From the NCBI GenBank assembly GCA_021324975.1, contig JAJPIA010000141.1, forward strand, positions 25,568 to 89,567: a stretch of 64,000 nucleotides of DNA. The letters are read 5' to 3'. Of the stretch, positions 24,794-35,365 are shown one piece after another (position 1 is the first letter of the stretch; every line of letters begins with the position of its first letter). Source of the stretch: Bacillota bacterium (lineage in GTDB: Bacteria > Sysuimicrobiota > Sysuimicrobiia > Sysuimicrobiales > Segetimicrobiaceae). Under the pieces are notes generated by a model. That model was not told the DNA's origin. It was given only the letters and a program-made list of their open reading frames with translations, and searched no databases. The translations under genes and the position numbers were made by a program.

Positions 24794-25591
24794 CTACGGC
24801 GCTATCGAGGTCGCGCCGCGGTCCGGGCGGTCAGGTCCGTCCGGCGCCCCGGGTGTGCCGACGAGGCGGTAGCCCGACGGCGTCAGCGTCGCGATGCTGA
24901 GCCGTCCGCCGACCAGCGGGTGAATGTGGCGGTCGCGCCGGCCCCGCATGAAGCGGGCCACGCCGAGCGTGAGCGTTCCCAGGAAGCGCGCGAGATCGAC
25001 GCCGTCGGTGAGGCTCATCTCCTGCAGCGGTACGACGAATTTCAGGTTTGCGATCTGCTCCCGGGTGTTCGCATCGAACGCCGAAAGGTCAATCAACGGA
25101 TCGATGCCCTCGTAGAGCCGGCTGATCGCGAGGCCCTGGCCGCGCCAGTGAAAGTTCGGCGCGTCGGTGGTGGATAGCAGGCACCGCTCGCCGGCGGGCC
25201 ACACGGCCTCGTAGATCCGGCCGACTCCGTCGGGGCCGTACGCGCCGATCAGAAAGCCGAGCGCTTCGCGCGGCGGCGCCCCCTCCCGGGCGGGCTCGTC
25301 CGCGCCGAGGAAGGCGAGGAACTCGTCGGCCACGGTCGCCGCGTCTTGCGCCGCGCCGGCGGACCGGCCGGAAGCGTATTGCCCTGCGAGCGCCGCAATC
25401 GTGCGGCCGCGGACGTGGCTGCGGCCGTGCGTGACCGCCGCGGCGTGCCGTCCGAGCGGAAACACCTTGTGCGCGCCGTCGGTCACGACCTCGACCCACC
25501 GGTGATCTCCGGCGTCGCGCCAGCGCGTCGTGCGGCTGTCCGCCGCCAGCACGATGCCCTCGGACAGCGAGATCGCGATCGCAATCGTCAT
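24794..25591 (-). CDS. proteasome-like Ntn-hydrolase (20S beta/Anbu-like)
   Basis: 265 residues. The sequence begins MTIAIAISLSEGIVLAADSRTT, matching the proteasome beta/Anbu start. After Met removal, Thr2 would be the N-terminal nucleophile, and Asp18 and Arg20 sit at the positions of proteasome Asp17 and Arg19. Lys42 (in GAHKVFPLG) could be the Lys33 equivalent after an insertion of about eight residues. There is no propeptide, as in Anbu and HslV. Residues 200-265 have no counterpart I recognise. No ATPase partner (Mpa/ARC, HslU) or alpha subunit is adjacent. A good GAGGAGG ribosome site precedes the ATG. It converges with the Gly-rich gene across 10 bases. Proteolytic activity is inferred from the conserved residues. 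Confidence 0.75.
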   Translation of the reverse strand: MTIAIAISLSEGIVLAADSRTTRWRDAGDHRWVEVVTDGAHKVFPLGRHAAAVTHGRSHVRGRTIAALAGQYASGRSAGAAQDAATVADEFLAFLGADEPAREGAPPREALGFLIGAYGPDGVGRIYEAVWPAGERCLLSTTDAPNFHWRGQGLAISRLYEGIDPLIDLSAFDANTREQIANLKFVVPLQEMSLTDGVDLARFLGTLTLGVARFMRGRRDRHIHPLVGGRLSIATLTPSGYRLVGTPGAPDGPDRPDRGATSIAP

Positions 25592-25710
25592 GCACGAGCC
25601 TCCTCGTCCCGGGTCGCTTCAAGGAATTCTGGCCGCGGGCCAGAATCCTTGTCAGCCGTACAGGCACGCGTGACGCGCCACACAGTCGCTCCAGGAGACG
25701 TCGTTCCTAC

Positions 25711-27555
25711 GTGGATCGCATCGGCATGGTGAGACGTGCGTCACGGCACGTGTGGCTCGCGAGCATTCTGATCCTGGCGTGCGCGGGCGCCGGCGGACCC
25801 GCGGCGGCGCAACCCTTCTCGGACCGCGCCGCCCCGGCCTGGGTCTCGGCCGCGGTCGCCACGCTGGTCCGTGACGGTGTTGCGGCGGGCCCTTCGGCCG
25901 ATGCACGAGTCGCGCCGCTCCTCCGCAATGGTCGCGCCCATGTTACCCGCGCGGAGGCCGCGGTGTGGCTCGCGCGCGTGCTTCCGTTGATTGCGAACCG
26001 GCTGCAGGCATCTTCTCCCGCGGGTCAAATCTCGCGTGCCGATCTCGTGGTGTTGCGCCGCCTCGTGGACGAGTTTCAGGCCGAGCTGGCCTCGCTGGAC
26101 GTCTTGACGGACGTGCTGCAGCGGCAGGTGACGGAGCTCAAGCCGCTCCCGAGGCAGGTCAGGGTCAGCGGCGACGTCCGCCTCCGGTACGAGCTCGGCC
26201 GGACGGCGCTGAACAACCCCGGGCTGGGGCCGATCGCGCCGTCGAGCAGCGAGCCGCTGCTCAACCTGGCAAGCCTGAGGGCCCGCCTGGAGTTCGACGG
26301 CGGCCTGACGGATGACGCCCAGTTCCGCCTGCGGCTCACGACGTTCAACCAGCTCGGGACGACCGTCGGTACCTTCAGCATCGTCAATACGCCGCCGGCC
26401 GGCCAGCTCAACTCCATGTTCATCCCATTCAACAGCGGGCAGCAGGCGTCGATGACGATCATTGACATGTTCGAGTTCGACTGGCAGCGCGCGTTCGGGC
26501 TCCCGCTCGAGCTCCAAGCCGGCCGCCTCGGCGGCGATACGTGGTTGCCGCGTAACGGTGATCCCTTGTACCCGGTGTCGCCGCCACCCGGCCGCATCTC
26601 GACGCTGCGGCTCGGCCCGATCGGGCTCCTGCTCGATACCGCGAAGGACGTTGTCGGCGAGCGCAGCCTCGAGACCTACGGGGTCGACGCGTTCGTGGCG
26701 AGCTACCGTCCCGAGGGCTTCCAGGTGCAGGCCCTGCTCGGCGGGACGGGCGGCGTGACGTTCGCGGGCGGCAGGATTCAGGCCGCGGTGGCGCCCGGTG
26801 TGACCGTGGGTGCCAACTTCCTCACCGATGCCTGCGACCCGGGCGGCGGCGTGAACAACGCGGAGCTCGTGTCCGACCTGACGCTTCTGGGAGCCGGCAG
26901 AGGCGTCGCTCAATGCTCCTTTGTGTGGTGGGGCGCGCAAAATGGATGGGTACCCACGGCCAACGCCGGGACGACGAGCCCGATCACAAACATTCCGGGG
27001 ACCGGCTACGGCGCCGATGTCGACGCGGCGCTCGCGCCCGACCTGCACCTCCAGGGTGAGGTGGCCTGGTGGTACGATCCCACGGCCCAGACGACGGGGC
27101 TCGGCTGGCAGTTGCAGGTGGTCCTGGGACACGCGGGCGGCCGAACGCCTGCGGTGGCGCTCGGCTATCAATCGTTCGACTCGGCATTCTACCCGGCGTA
27201 CGGCGGGGCCGAGGATCCCGTCGTCGGCTTCATCTGGCCCGGCGGTTTCCGGGACGCCTTCGGGATCGTCGAGATGCCGCCGATGGCGGGGTGGACCCTG
27301 TCCGCGGGGTACGAGACGGGCACGTCGCTCGGCGTCGGCCCGCAGCCCGGAGCGGTCGGATTCGGCGGCCCGACGTTTGCGAACGCCGTATGCGAGAGCT
27401 GCCTCGGCTCGGGCCAGCCGTTCTCGGGCTGGCTCGCCGCGGCGGCGCACGCGGTCGGCCAGAACGCGACGGTGCGCCTCTACTACTACTCGTGGCAGCT
27501 GAACGGTGCCTCGCAGGACGACACGTATCGCGTGGAAGTCGACTACCGCTTCTAA
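25711..27555 (+). CDS. S-layer-homology porin-like outer-membrane protein
   Basis: 614 residues from the GTG at 25711; an ATG at 25726 is possible. A signal peptide (VWLASILILACAGAGGPAAAQ) precedes an SLH-like segment (PFSDRAAPAWVSAAVATLVRDGVAAG...VTRAEAAVWLARVL, about 36-95), a short helical stretch (LVVLRRLVDEFQAELASLDVLTDVLQRQV, about 110-140) and a long beta-rich region that ends DTYRVEVDYRF, with the terminal Phe usual for barrel proteins. This is the layout of SlpA of Deinococcus/Thermus and cyanobacterial SomA porins, which tether the outer membrane to peptidoglycan. It is the main evidence that the organism is a diderm. Confidence 0.82.
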   Translation: MDRIGMVRRASRHVWLASILILACAGAGGPAAAQPFSDRAAPAWVSAAVATLVRDGVAAGPSADARVAPLLRNGRAHVTRAEAAVWLARVLPLIANRLQASSPAGQISRADLVVLRRLVDEFQAELASLDVLTDVLQRQVTELKPLPRQVRVSGDVRLRYELGRTALNNPGLGPIAPSSSEPLLNLASLRARLEFDGGLTDDAQFRLRLTTFNQLGTTVGTFSIVNTPPAGQLNSMFIPFNSGQQASMTIIDMFEFDWQRAFGLPLELQAGRLGGDTWLPRNGDPLYPVSPPPGRISTLRLGPIGLLLDTAKDVVGERSLETYGVDAFVASYRPEGFQVQALLGGTGGVTFAGGRIQAAVAPGVTVGANFLTDACDPGGGVNNAELVSDLTLLGAGRGVAQCSFVWWGAQNGWVPTANAGTTSPITNIPGTGYGADVDAALAPDLHLQGEVAWWYDPTAQTTGLGWQLQVVLGHAGGRTPAVALGYQSFDSAFYPAYGGAEDPVVGFIWPGGFRDAFGIVEMPPMAGWTLSAGYETGTSLGVGPQPGAVGFGGPTFANAVCESCLGSGQPFSGWLAAAAHAVGQNATVRLYYYSWQLNGASQDDTYRVEVDYRF

Positions 27556-27699
27556 GCCGCACCGCATTCGCGCGGCCCGTCGGACGCGACCCCTTGCGAA
27601 CTCGAGCGATCGCGCCTCGGGCTTTGCGTATACTGGTATCGGCGTCACGAACGCACCCTCGGCTCGGCCGCATGCCAGGCCACACGGAGGTGAGCACCG

Positions 27700-29646
27700 T
27701 TGCCAGCGCTCCGCACCGCGCCGTACGGCTCGTGGAAGTCTCCGATCACGGCGGACCTTATCGTGTCGGGGACGATCGGGCTGGACCAGGTCCGGCTCGA
27801 TGGGGACGACGTGTATTGGATCGAAGCGCGGCCGGCGGAGGCAGGACGCCACGTGATCGTGAGACACCAACCCGGCGGGCGGACCGCGGACGTCACACCC
27901 TCCGGCATGAACGCGCGCACCCGCGTCCACGAGTACGGCGGCGGCGCGTACACGGTCCATCGAGGCGTCGTGTATTTTTCCAACTTCGCGGATCAACGGT
28001 TGTTCCGGCAGGAGCCGGGCTCTCCACCCCATCCACTCACGCCCGCGGCGGACATGCGGTACGCCGACGCGATCGTGGACGCCCGTCGCGGACGGTTGGT
28101 GTGCGTGCGTGAGGATCACACGACGGGGTCGGCGGAGGCGGTCAACACGATCGTGAGCGTTCCGTGGGACGGCGACGAGCGCGCCGGGGGGCGCGTGCTG
28201 GCCGGGGGCAACGCCTTCTACTCGTCGCCGCGCCTTGCCCCGGACGGGTCCCGGCTCGCGTGGCTGACGTGGAACCATCCGAACATGCCCTGGGACGGGA
28301 CCGAGTTGTGGGTCGGCGATCTGGCGCCCGACGGCTCGCTCGCGCGCGCGGCGCGCGTCGCCGGCGGCGTGGCGGAGTCGATATTTCAGCCCGAGTGGAC
28401 GGCGGACGGCGCGCTCGTGTACGTGTCGGACCGCACAGGCTGGTGGAACCTGTACCGGTGGCGCGACGGCCGCGACGAGCCGCTGTGCCCGATGGCGGCG
28501 GAATTCGGCGGGCCGCAGTGGCTCTTCGGCATGTCGCGATACGCCGTCCTGTCCGACGGGCGGCTGATCAGCGCCTACCGGGCGCCGTCGGGCGGCGGCC
28601 TCGGGGTGCTGGATCCGGCGACGCGCCGCCTCGAGACGCTCGATACGCCGTACGCGGCCATCGAGAGCCTCCGGTGCTCCGCCACGCACGCCGTCTTCGT
28701 CGGCGCCAGCCCGGACGCGTTCCCCGAGGTGGTGCGGCTCGATCTGCGCACGGGGCGGACCGAGACGCTGCGCCGCGCGGCGGAGGGCCGGCCGGATCCC
28801 GGGTATCTCTCGCGGCCGGAAACGCTCGAGTTCCCGACGACCGGCGGGCGCACGGCGTACGCCTATTTCTACCCGCCGCGCAATCGGGACGCGGCGGCCC
28901 CGGCGGACGAGCGGCCGCCCCTGCTCGTGACGAGCCACGGCGGTCCGACGGGCGCGGCGTCGCCGGTGCTCAACCTGTCGGTGCAGTACTGGACGAGTCG
29001 AGGGTTCGCCTATCTCGACGTGAACTATGGCGGCAGCACCGGCTACGGCCGGGAGTACCGCGAGCGGCTGTACGGCCAGTGGGGCGTGGTGGACGTCGAC
29101 GACTGCGCGAACGGCGCGGCCCATGTGATGCGGCAGGGGCGCGCCGACGGCGGCCGCCTCGTCATTCGCGGCGGCAGCGCCGGCGGGTACACCACGCTGT
29201 GCGCACTCGTGTTCCGCGACGTCTTTCACGCCGGCGCCAGCCACTTCGGGATCGCCGACCTCGAAGTGTTTCGTCGGGACACGCACAAGTTCGAGTCCCG
29301 CTATGATCAGCACCTGATCGGGCCGTATCCGGAGCGCCGGGACCTCTACCGGGAGCGCTCGCCAATCCACTTCCTCGACCGCCTGGCGCGGCCGCTGATC
29401 CTCTTCCAAGGGTTGGAGGACAAGATCGTGCCGCCGAACCAGGCCGAGATGATGTTCGAAGCGGTTCGAGCCAAGGGGTTGCCCGTGGCGTACCTGGCGT
29501 ATCCGGGCGAGCAGCACGGGTTCCGGAGGGCCGAGAATATCAAGCGGACGCTGGAGGCGGAGCTGTACTTCTACGCGCAGATCTTTGGGTTCACGCTCGC
29601 CGCTCCCGTCGCGCCGGTGCGAATCGAGAACCTTTCGGGCTCGTAA
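27700..29646 (+). CDS. S9-family prolyl oligopeptidase/acylaminoacyl-peptidase
   Basis: 648 residues. The start is a TTG at 27700, nine bases after GGAGG; nearby ATG and GTG codons are out of frame. Residues 1-390 form a beta-propeller-like region (WSPEWTADG-type repeats, e.g. [19 protein letters not shown]). Residues about 400-648 are an alpha/beta-hydrolase: [11 protein letters not shown], nucleophile in [11 protein letters not shown], Asp in GLEDKIVPP, His in GEQHGFR. It cleaves short peptides or acylated residues from peptide N-termini in the cytoplasm, since no signal peptide is seen. Confidence 0.93.
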   Translation: MPALRTAPYGSWKSPITADLIVSGTIGLDQVRLDGDDVYWIEARPAEAGRHVIVRHQPGGRTADVTPSGMNARTRVHEYGGGAYTVHRGVVYFSNFADQRLFRQEPGSPPHPLTPAADMRYADAIVDARRGRLVCVREDHTTGSAEAVNTIVSVPWDGDERAGGRVLAGGNAFYSSPRLAPDGSRLAWLTWNHPNMPWDGTELWVGDLAPDGSLARAARVAGGVAESIFQPEWTADGALVYVSDRTGWWNLYRWRDGRDEPLCPMAAEFGGPQWLFGMSRYAVLSDGRLISAYRAPSGGGLGVLDPATRRLETLDTPYAAIESLRCSATHAVFVGASPDAFPEVVRLDLRTGRTETLRRAAEGRPDPGYLSRPETLEFPTTGGRTAYAYFYPPRNRDAAAPADERPPLLVTSHGGPTGAASPVLNLSVQYWTSRGFAYLDVNYGGSTGYGREYRERLYGQWGVVDVDDCANGAAHVMRQGRADGGRLVIRGGSAGGYTTLCALVFRDVFHAGASHFGIADLEVFRRDTHKFESRYDQHLIGPYPERRDLYRERSPIHFLDRLARPLILFQGLEDKIVPPNQAEMMFEAVRAKGLPVAYLAYPGEQHGFRRAENIKRTLEAELYFYAQIFGFTLAAPVAPVRIENLSGS

Positions 29647-29768
29647 CGCGTCCTTTGCCCATTCCTTTACGCGGCCACAACAGAGGAACGCAGGTGTCCC
29701 CCCGCGCGTGCAGCGAACATGGTGGGCGGCGTGCCGGCGGGTGAGACGCCGGCACGGCGGAGGGGCGG

Positions 29769-30533
29769 GTGGCAACGAACGACGCTCGCGGACGCCGGTG
29801 GTGGCGCGACCGCGGCGCGCTGGCGATCGCCCACCGGGGCGGAGCCCGTTACGCGCCGGAGAACACGCTCGCGGCGTTTCGGCTGGCGCTCGCCGACGGC
29901 GTGCCGGCGGTGGAATGCGACGTCCAGCAGACCGGGGATGGGCGCGTGGTTGTGATCCACGACCAGACGGTCGACCGCACGACGAACGGCCGGGGGCGCG
30001 TCGCGTCGTTTGCGCTTGATGCGCTGCGACAGCTGGACGCGGGCGCCTGGTTCGGCGCCGGGTTTGCGGGCACACCGATCCCGACGCTGGACGAGGTCCT
30101 CGACCTGGTTCGGGGCCGCGCACTGCTGCAGATCGAGATCAAGAACGCGCCCACCTTCTACGAGGGGATCGAGCGGAGGGTCGTCGATGCGGTGCGGCGG
30201 CGCGGCATGCAGGAGGACGTGCTGCTGATGTCCTTCGACCACGCGAGCGTGCGGACGATGCGCGAGCTGTCCCCCGAAAGCCCGTGCGGCATCATCTACG
30301 CCGCCCGGTTGGTGGACGGGATCGCCGCGGCGCGCGCGGCCGGCGCGGACGCGCTGTGCCTCCACTGGGCGTTCGCGACCGCCGACGTGATCGCCGCGGC
30401 GCACGGCGCGGGCCTGCGCGTTCTGGCCTGGACCGTCGACGACGAGGCGGACGCCCAGGCGTGCCTCGCGGCGGGCGTGGACGGGCTGACGTCAAACGAT
30501 ACCCGCCTGCTTCGGCGGCTGCTGCCGGCGTGA
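29769..30533 (+). CDS. glycerophosphodiester phosphodiesterase
   Basis: 254 residues from a GTG. GDPD-family motifs are complete: AHRGGARYAPENT, VECDVQQTGDGRVVVIHD with the metal ligands, TIPTLDEVL-type turn (PIPTLDEVLDL), and IEIKN. It hydrolyses glycerophosphodiesters to glycerol-3-phosphate and an alcohol. There is no signal peptide, so it acts inside the cell on imported substrate. Its stop overlaps the start of the first permease gene (GTGA), which ties it to the importer and to the glycerol kinase downstream. The symbol ugpQ would fit by context but is not assigned. Confidence 0.93.
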   Translation: MATNDARGRRWWRDRGALAIAHRGGARYAPENTLAAFRLALADGVPAVECDVQQTGDGRVVVIHDQTVDRTTNGRGRVASFALDALRQLDAGAWFGAGFAGTPIPTLDEVLDLVRGRALLQIEIKNAPTFYEGIERRVVDAVRRRGMQEDVLLMSFDHASVRTMRELSPESPCGIIYAARLVDGIAAARAAGADALCLHWAFATADVIAAAHGAGLRVLAWTVDDEADAQACLAAGVDGLTSNDTRLLRRLLPA

Positions 30534-31429
30534 GTGGGCGGACCCGCGCGGGCCTGGCGTCCGCGCGTGCGCTCGTGCAGGCCCTCGCGTATCTCGCGCC
30601 GTCGCTCCTGGTGTTCGCGGTGTTCGTGTTCTACCCGCTCGTGCGCAACGCCCAGCTCAGCCTGTACGACACGACCCCGTTCGGCGACCTCAGCCGGTTC
30701 GCCGGCGCTGGGAACTACGCGGAATTACTCCGGTCCGGGGAGTTCCTCGGCAGCCTCCGCGTCACGGTCCTCTTTGCCGTCTATACCGTCCCCGCGGGCC
30801 TCGTACTCGGGTTGCCGCTCGCGCTGCTCGCCAACCGGCGCATGCGCGGCATCGCGGCGTTTCGCACGGCGTACTCGTTTACGATCGCGGTCAGCATCGC
30901 GGCCGCGGCCCTCATTTGGGAGTGGATGTTCGACCCGAACGTCGGCATCCTGAACTACCTGTTGTCGCTCGCGCACGGGCCGCGCATCGGGTGGCTGACG
31001 GACCCGCATTGGGCCCTGCCGGCGGTGGCGGCGACGACGGTGTGGCAGAGCCTGGGGTTCAACGTCGTGGTGCTCCTCGCCGCGCTCCAGGGTGTGCCCG
31101 ACGAGTTGGTGGAGGCCGCGCGCATCGACGGTAGCGGCCAGTGGGCCGTGTTCCGGCACGTGATCGTCCCCGCGATCTCACCGGCGCTGTTTTTCGTCGG
31201 GGTCGTCGCCACGTTGGGGGTGCTGCAGTCGTTCGGCCAGATCCACATTCTCACGCAGGGCGGCCCGGTCGGCGCCACTAATGCCATCGTGTACTCGATC
31301 TACCGCAACGCCTTCTTCAACTTCCGCTTCGGCCTGGCCGCCGCGCAGGCGATGGTGCTGTTCGTGCTCGTGCTCGCGTTCACGACCCTGCAGTTCGCCG
31401 TGTTCGAGCGGTGGGTGAGCTACGGATGA
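30530..31429 (+). CDS. glycerol-3-phosphate/glycerophosphodiester-type ABC permease, UgpA-like
   Basis: 299 residues with six membrane helices (first: YLAPSLLVFAVFVFYPLVRNAQLS) and an EAA loop (VPDELVEAARIDGSGQW). I placed the start at the GTG at 30530, which overlaps the GDPD stop, not at the far upstream frame start. It is a CUT1-family permease. UgpA-like specificity is inferred from the GDPD and glycerol-kinase neighbours rather than from the sequence alone. Confidence 0.88.
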   Translation: MSGRTRAGLASARALVQALAYLAPSLLVFAVFVFYPLVRNAQLSLYDTTPFGDLSRFAGAGNYAELLRSGEFLGSLRVTVLFAVYTVPAGLVLGLPLALLANRRMRGIAAFRTAYSFTIAVSIAAAALIWEWMFDPNVGILNYLLSLAHGPRIGWLTDPHWALPAVAATTVWQSLGFNVVVLLAALQGVPDELVEAARIDGSGQWAVFRHVIVPAISPALFFVGVVATLGVLQSFGQIHILTQGGPVGATNAIVYSIYRNAFFNFRFGLAAAQAMVLFVLVLAFTTLQFAVFERWVSYG

Positions 31430-32319
31430 TGCCCGCCTCCGCCACGTCCGCGTACGAGGTCGCCGCGGCCGGCCGGCGGCCGGCGCGTGCCCGAGCCCTC
31501 CGCCGCGCCGCCCCGGGCGCGGGGCTCGGCCTGCTGATGGTGCTCGTGGCGCTCATCGTGCTGTTTCCGCTGCTGTTCGCGCTGTCGACGAGCCTCAAGG
31601 GCGGTGCCGAGGTCAACCTGTATCCGCCGACGCTGTGGCCGCGGTCGTTGGATCTCGGCAACTACGCGGCGGCCCTGCAACAGGCGCCGCTGGCGCGGTT
31701 TTTGCTCAACTCGCTGATCCAATCGGGCGCGATCACGCTGGGCCAGCTAATCACGGCCTCGCTCGCCGCGTTCGCGTTCAGCTTCATCGAGTTTCCGGGC
31801 CGGCGGTGGCTGTTTTTCCTGTTTCTCTCCACGCTGATGATCCCGGCCGAGGTGACGCTCATCCCCAACTACCTCACCGTGCGGTCGTTCGGATGGCTGG
31901 ACACGTACCCCGGGTTGATCGCGCCCTACCTGGCCACGGCGTTCGGGACGTTCTTGCTCCGGCAGTTCTTCCTGACGATTCCGCGTGAGCTCGCGGACGC
32001 GGCGCGGATCGACGGCGCGTCGCGCCGGCGGTTCTTGTGGACCATCGTCGTGCCGCTGTCGCGGCCGGCGCTGGCCACGCTCGCGATCTACGCGTTCCTC
32101 TCGTCCTGGAACCAATACCTGTGGCCGTTGCTCGTCATCAATTCGACGGAGATGCGGACGGTCCAGATCGGGCTCGCGCTGCTGCAATCGCAGGAGATCC
32201 TGTCGTGGAGCCTGGTCATGGCCGGCGTGATCCTGATCATCCTGCCGACCGTCGTCCTGTTCGTCTTCGGGTACCGCCACGTGGTGCGCGGGCTGACGGC
32301 CGGCGCCGTCAAGGGCTGA
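31426..32319 (+). CDS. ABC permease, UgpE-like
   Basis: 297 residues. The ATG at 31426 overlaps the previous stop by four bases. A cytoplasmic Arg-rich leader precedes six helices (LLMVLVALIVLFPLLFALSTSLKG, and so on) and the EAA loop (IPRELADAARIDGASRRRF). Partner of the preceding permease and of the binding protein at 32449. Again, no ATPase gene is present in the operon. Confidence 0.88.
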   Translation: MMPASATSAYEVAAAGRRPARARALRRAAPGAGLGLLMVLVALIVLFPLLFALSTSLKGGAEVNLYPPTLWPRSLDLGNYAAALQQAPLARFLLNSLIQSGAITLGQLITASLAAFAFSFIEFPGRRWLFFLFLSTLMIPAEVTLIPNYLTVRSFGWLDTYPGLIAPYLATAFGTFLLRQFFLTIPRELADAARIDGASRRRFLWTIVVPLSRPALATLAIYAFLSSWNQYLWPLLVINSTEMRTVQIGLALLQSQEILSWSLVMAGVILIILPTVVLFVFGYRHVVRGLTAGAVKG

Positions 32320-32448
32320 TGCGTACCAACGCCCGCTTCGGGCAGGCCCGTCCGGCTCACGCCCATCGCGCTTCGATCCGACAACGTATCGCCGGCAGGG
32401 CGAACGGCGCGCCGGTCGGCGCGCGTAATCATGGGGGAGAGGTGAGGC

Positions 32449-33801
32449 ATGGGGATAAAGGTCACACGGCGGCAGCTCTTGCGGGCGGCGGGCGCTGCGG
32501 GACTCGGGGCCGCGGCGGGACAGATGCGGGTGCCGAGCGTCTCGGCGCAGACCCCGGTCCGTATCGCGTTCTGGCACGCAATGGGCGGCAACCTTGGGGA
32601 GACCGTGATTCGAGCGTTCGTCAACGCGTTCAACGCCTCGCGCAAGGACATCCAGGTCACGGCGCAGTTCCAGGGCAGCTACGACGATCTCGTCAACAAG
32701 CTGCGCGCTTCGATCGGATCCTCGTCCGTTCCGGCCGTGAGCCAGGTCTACGACATCGGCACCCGGTTCATGATCGACAGCAAGGCCGTGGTCCCGGTTC
32801 AGAACTTCATCGACCGCGAGAAATTCGACCTCGCGCAATTCGAGCCGAACATCCTCGCCTACTACCGCGTCGGCGGGCGCTTGTACTCGATGCCGTTCAA
32901 CACGTCGACGGCGATCCTGTACTACAACAAGGACATGTTCAAGCAGGCCGGGCTCGATCCCAACCGGCCGCCGCGGACGTTTGACGAGATCGAGGCGTCG
33001 GCCACGAAGCTGGTGCGCAGCGGCGCCACGCGGTCGGGCATCACCATCGCGATCTACGGATGGTTCTTCGAGCAGCTGCTCGCCCGCCAGGGGGCGCTCT
33101 ACGCCAACAACGGCAACGGCCGCGACGCCGCCGCCACCGCCGTCGCGTACGACCACGAGGAGGAGGGCGCGCGGATCCTGGAGTGGTGGGCCCGTATGGT
33201 CAAGAGCGGCGCGGCCACGAACCCGGGCCGGCCCACGGCGGCGAGCCAGCGTGCGTTTGCCGCGGGCCAAACCGCGATGACCATGGACTCCACCGCCGTC
33301 CTTAAGAGCCTCCTCACGCAGTCCGGCGGCCGGTTCCAGATCGGCACGGGCTACTTCCCCAAGCCGCCCGCGGCCGCGACGGGGGGCAGCATCGTCGGCG
33401 GCGCGTCCGCCTGGATTCTGAGCGGGCGGCCGTCCGTCGAGCAGCAGGCGGCGTGGGAGTTCGTGAAGTTCGTCAGCGCGCCCGCGCAGCAGGCGGCGTG
33501 GTACGTCGGCACCGGGTACTTCCCGGTCCGGCGGGACGCGTATCATGAGGCCGTGGCGCAGCAGACCCTGGCGCAGTATCCGCAGTTTCTGACCGCGATC
33601 AGCGAGCTGCGCAGCAGCCCCATCAACCGCGCCACCCAAGGGGCGCTCTTGGGCGTATTCCCCGAGGCGCGGCAGAAATCCGAGGACGCGATCGAGGCCA
33701 CGGTGCTCGGCCGCAAGACGCCGCAGCAGGCCCTGGCAGACGCCGCGCGCGACGTCAACCAGGCCATCGCCGTCTACAACCGGACGATGGGAGCGAAATA
33801 G
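32449..33801 (+). CDS. extracellular solute-binding protein, UgpB-like, Tat-exported
   Basis: 450 residues with a GGGGAGAGGTGAGG ribosome site. The N-terminus [20 protein letters not shown] is a twin-arginine signal, so it is probably exported folded. The mature protein starts [27 protein letters not shown] and includes [14 protein letters not shown] and [27 protein letters not shown], close to the glycerol-3-phosphate-binding UgpB group. It would capture glycerol-3-phosphate or glycerophosphodiesters for the two permeases upstream. It lies 129 bases after them, in a gap with no obvious terminator. Confidence 0.9.
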   Translation: MGIKVTRRQLLRAAGAAGLGAAAGQMRVPSVSAQTPVRIAFWHAMGGNLGETVIRAFVNAFNASRKDIQVTAQFQGSYDDLVNKLRASIGSSSVPAVSQVYDIGTRFMIDSKAVVPVQNFIDREKFDLAQFEPNILAYYRVGGRLYSMPFNTSTAILYYNKDMFKQAGLDPNRPPRTFDEIEASATKLVRSGATRSGITIAIYGWFFEQLLARQGALYANNGNGRDAAATAVAYDHEEEGARILEWWARMVKSGAATNPGRPTAASQRAFAAGQTAMTMDSTAVLKSLLTQSGGRFQIGTGYFPKPPAAATGGSIVGGASAWILSGRPSVEQQAAWEFVKFVSAPAQQAAWYVGTGYFPVRRDAYHEAVAQQTLAQYPQFLTAISELRSSPINRATQGALLGVFPEARQKSEDAIEATVLGRKTPQQALADAARDVNQAIAVYNRTMGAK

Positions 33802-35321
33802 TGGGACGCCGCGGCCCCCACGTCGCGGCGATCGATCAGGGCACGACCGGGACCCGCTGCATGGTGGTCGACGCGGCGGGGCAGCCGGTAGCGTCCGCCT
33901 ACGCAGAGCACGCGCAGATCACGCCGCAGCCGGGGTGGGTCGAGCACGATCCGGACGAGCTCTGGCGCGCGACCTGCGGGGTCGCACGGGAGGCGCTCGG
34001 CCGGGCCGGCCTCACCGGCGCGGCCGAGCTCGCCGGCCTCGGCGTGACCAATCAACGCGAGACCGCCATCGTGTGGGACCGGCGCACGGGAGCGCCCCTC
34101 TACAACGCGATCGTGTGGCAGGACACCCGCACGCGGGGCGCGTGCGACCGCCTGCTCCGGGAGGGAGCCGAGCCGTTCGTCCGCGCGCGCACCGGCCTCC
34201 CCGTCGCCACGTACTTCTCCGCGCTCAAGGCGGCGTGGATCCTCGACCACGTGCCGGGTGGGCGGGCGCGCGCGGAGCGCGGTGAGATCTGCTTCGGCAC
34301 CGTCGACTCATGGCTGATCTGGCGGCTTACCGGCGGTGTGGACGGCGGGGTGCACGTGACCGACGTCACGAACGCATCGCGCACGCACCTCATGAACCTG
34401 CGCGCCGGCGCGTGGGATCCTGAGCTCCTGTCGCTGTTTCAGATCCCGGCCGCGGTGCTCCCCGAGATTCGGGGCAGCAGCGGGCGCTACGGCGCGACGC
34501 AGGCGGCCGGCCCCCTGGGCGGCCGCGTCGAGATCTGCGCCGACCTCGGGGACCAGCAGGCGGCGCTGCTGGGCCAGGCGTGCCATCGCCCGGGCGACGC
34601 CAAGAACACCTATGGGACCGGGTGCTTCGTCCTCCAACATGTCGGGGCGGAGCCGGTGGCCAGCCGGAGCGGCCTCATCGCGACGGCCGCCTACGCCCCG
34701 CCCGGCGCGGCCGCATTTGCCCTCGAAGGGTCGATCGCGGTCGCCGGCGCCGCCGTGCAGTGGCTGCGCGACAACCTGGGCGTGATCCGCGCGGCCACGG
34801 AGACCGACGACCTCGCGGCGTCCGTGCCGGATTCGGGCGGGGTGTACTTCGTCCCCGCGTTCTCCGGTTTGTTTGCGCCGCATTGGGACATGACGGCACG
34901 CGGCGTGATCGTCGGGCTCACGCGGTACACGACGCGCGCCCACCTCGTGCGCGCGACGCTGGAAGCCATCTGCTACCAGACGCGCGAGGTGGTCGAGGCG
35001 ATGGCGCGGGACGCCGGGCGCAGCCTCTCCGCGTTGCGCGTCGACGGCGGGGCCACGCGCAACGACACGTTGATGCAGCTGCAGGCCGACATCCTCGGCG
35101 TCCCCGTGGTGCGCCCAAGGGTGAGCGAGACGACCGCGTTGGGCGCCGCGTACGCCGCGGGACTCGCGCAGGACGTGTGGGCGTCGCTCGAGGCCGTGGC
35201 GGACCACTGGGCGGCGGATCGCATCTTCGAGCCGCGCGGCCCGGCATCCGAGCGCGATCGGGGATACGAGGAGTGGAAGCGGGCGGTCGAGCGTGCCCGC
35301 GGCTGGCTCGCGGGCCCGTGA
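33801..35321 (+). CDS. glpK: glycerol kinase
   Basis: 506 residues, the usual length. FGGY-kinase motifs are clear: [16 protein letters not shown] at the N-terminus, [40 protein letters not shown], and the C-terminal [25 protein letters not shown]. It phosphorylates glycerol to glycerol-3-phosphate. The GTG start shares one base with the stop of the binding-protein gene, so it belongs to the same operon and channels glycerol, or glycerol released from imported diesters, into lipid or central metabolism. Confidence 0.95.
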   Translation: MGRRGPHVAAIDQGTTGTRCMVVDAAGQPVASAYAEHAQITPQPGWVEHDPDELWRATCGVAREALGRAGLTGAAELAGLGVTNQRETAIVWDRRTGAPLYNAIVWQDTRTRGACDRLLREGAEPFVRARTGLPVATYFSALKAAWILDHVPGGRARAERGEICFGTVDSWLIWRLTGGVDGGVHVTDVTNASRTHLMNLRAGAWDPELLSLFQIPAAVLPEIRGSSGRYGATQAAGPLGGRVEICADLGDQQAALLGQACHRPGDAKNTYGTGCFVLQHVGAEPVASRSGLIATAAYAPPGAAAFALEGSIAVAGAAVQWLRDNLGVIRAATETDDLAASVPDSGGVYFVPAFSGLFAPHWDMTARGVIVGLTRYTTRAHLVRATLEAICYQTREVVEAMARDAGRSLSALRVDGGATRNDTLMQLQADILGVPVVRPRVSETTALGAAYAAGLAQDVWASLEAVADHWAADRIFEPRGPASERDRGYEEWKRAVERARGWLAGP

Positions 35322-35365
35322 GCCAAATTGACGCCCGCGCCGTCGCGGGCGCTGGAGGTTGAACC

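Noticed and set aside
25741..30123. Antisense open frame of 1460 codons opposite the SLH-porin, S9 peptidase and GDPD genes
   Set aside because: The sense-strand genes have clear family motifs and starts. The antisense product is Arg/His/Pro-rich with no domain, which is typical of GC-rich codon bias suppressing stops.
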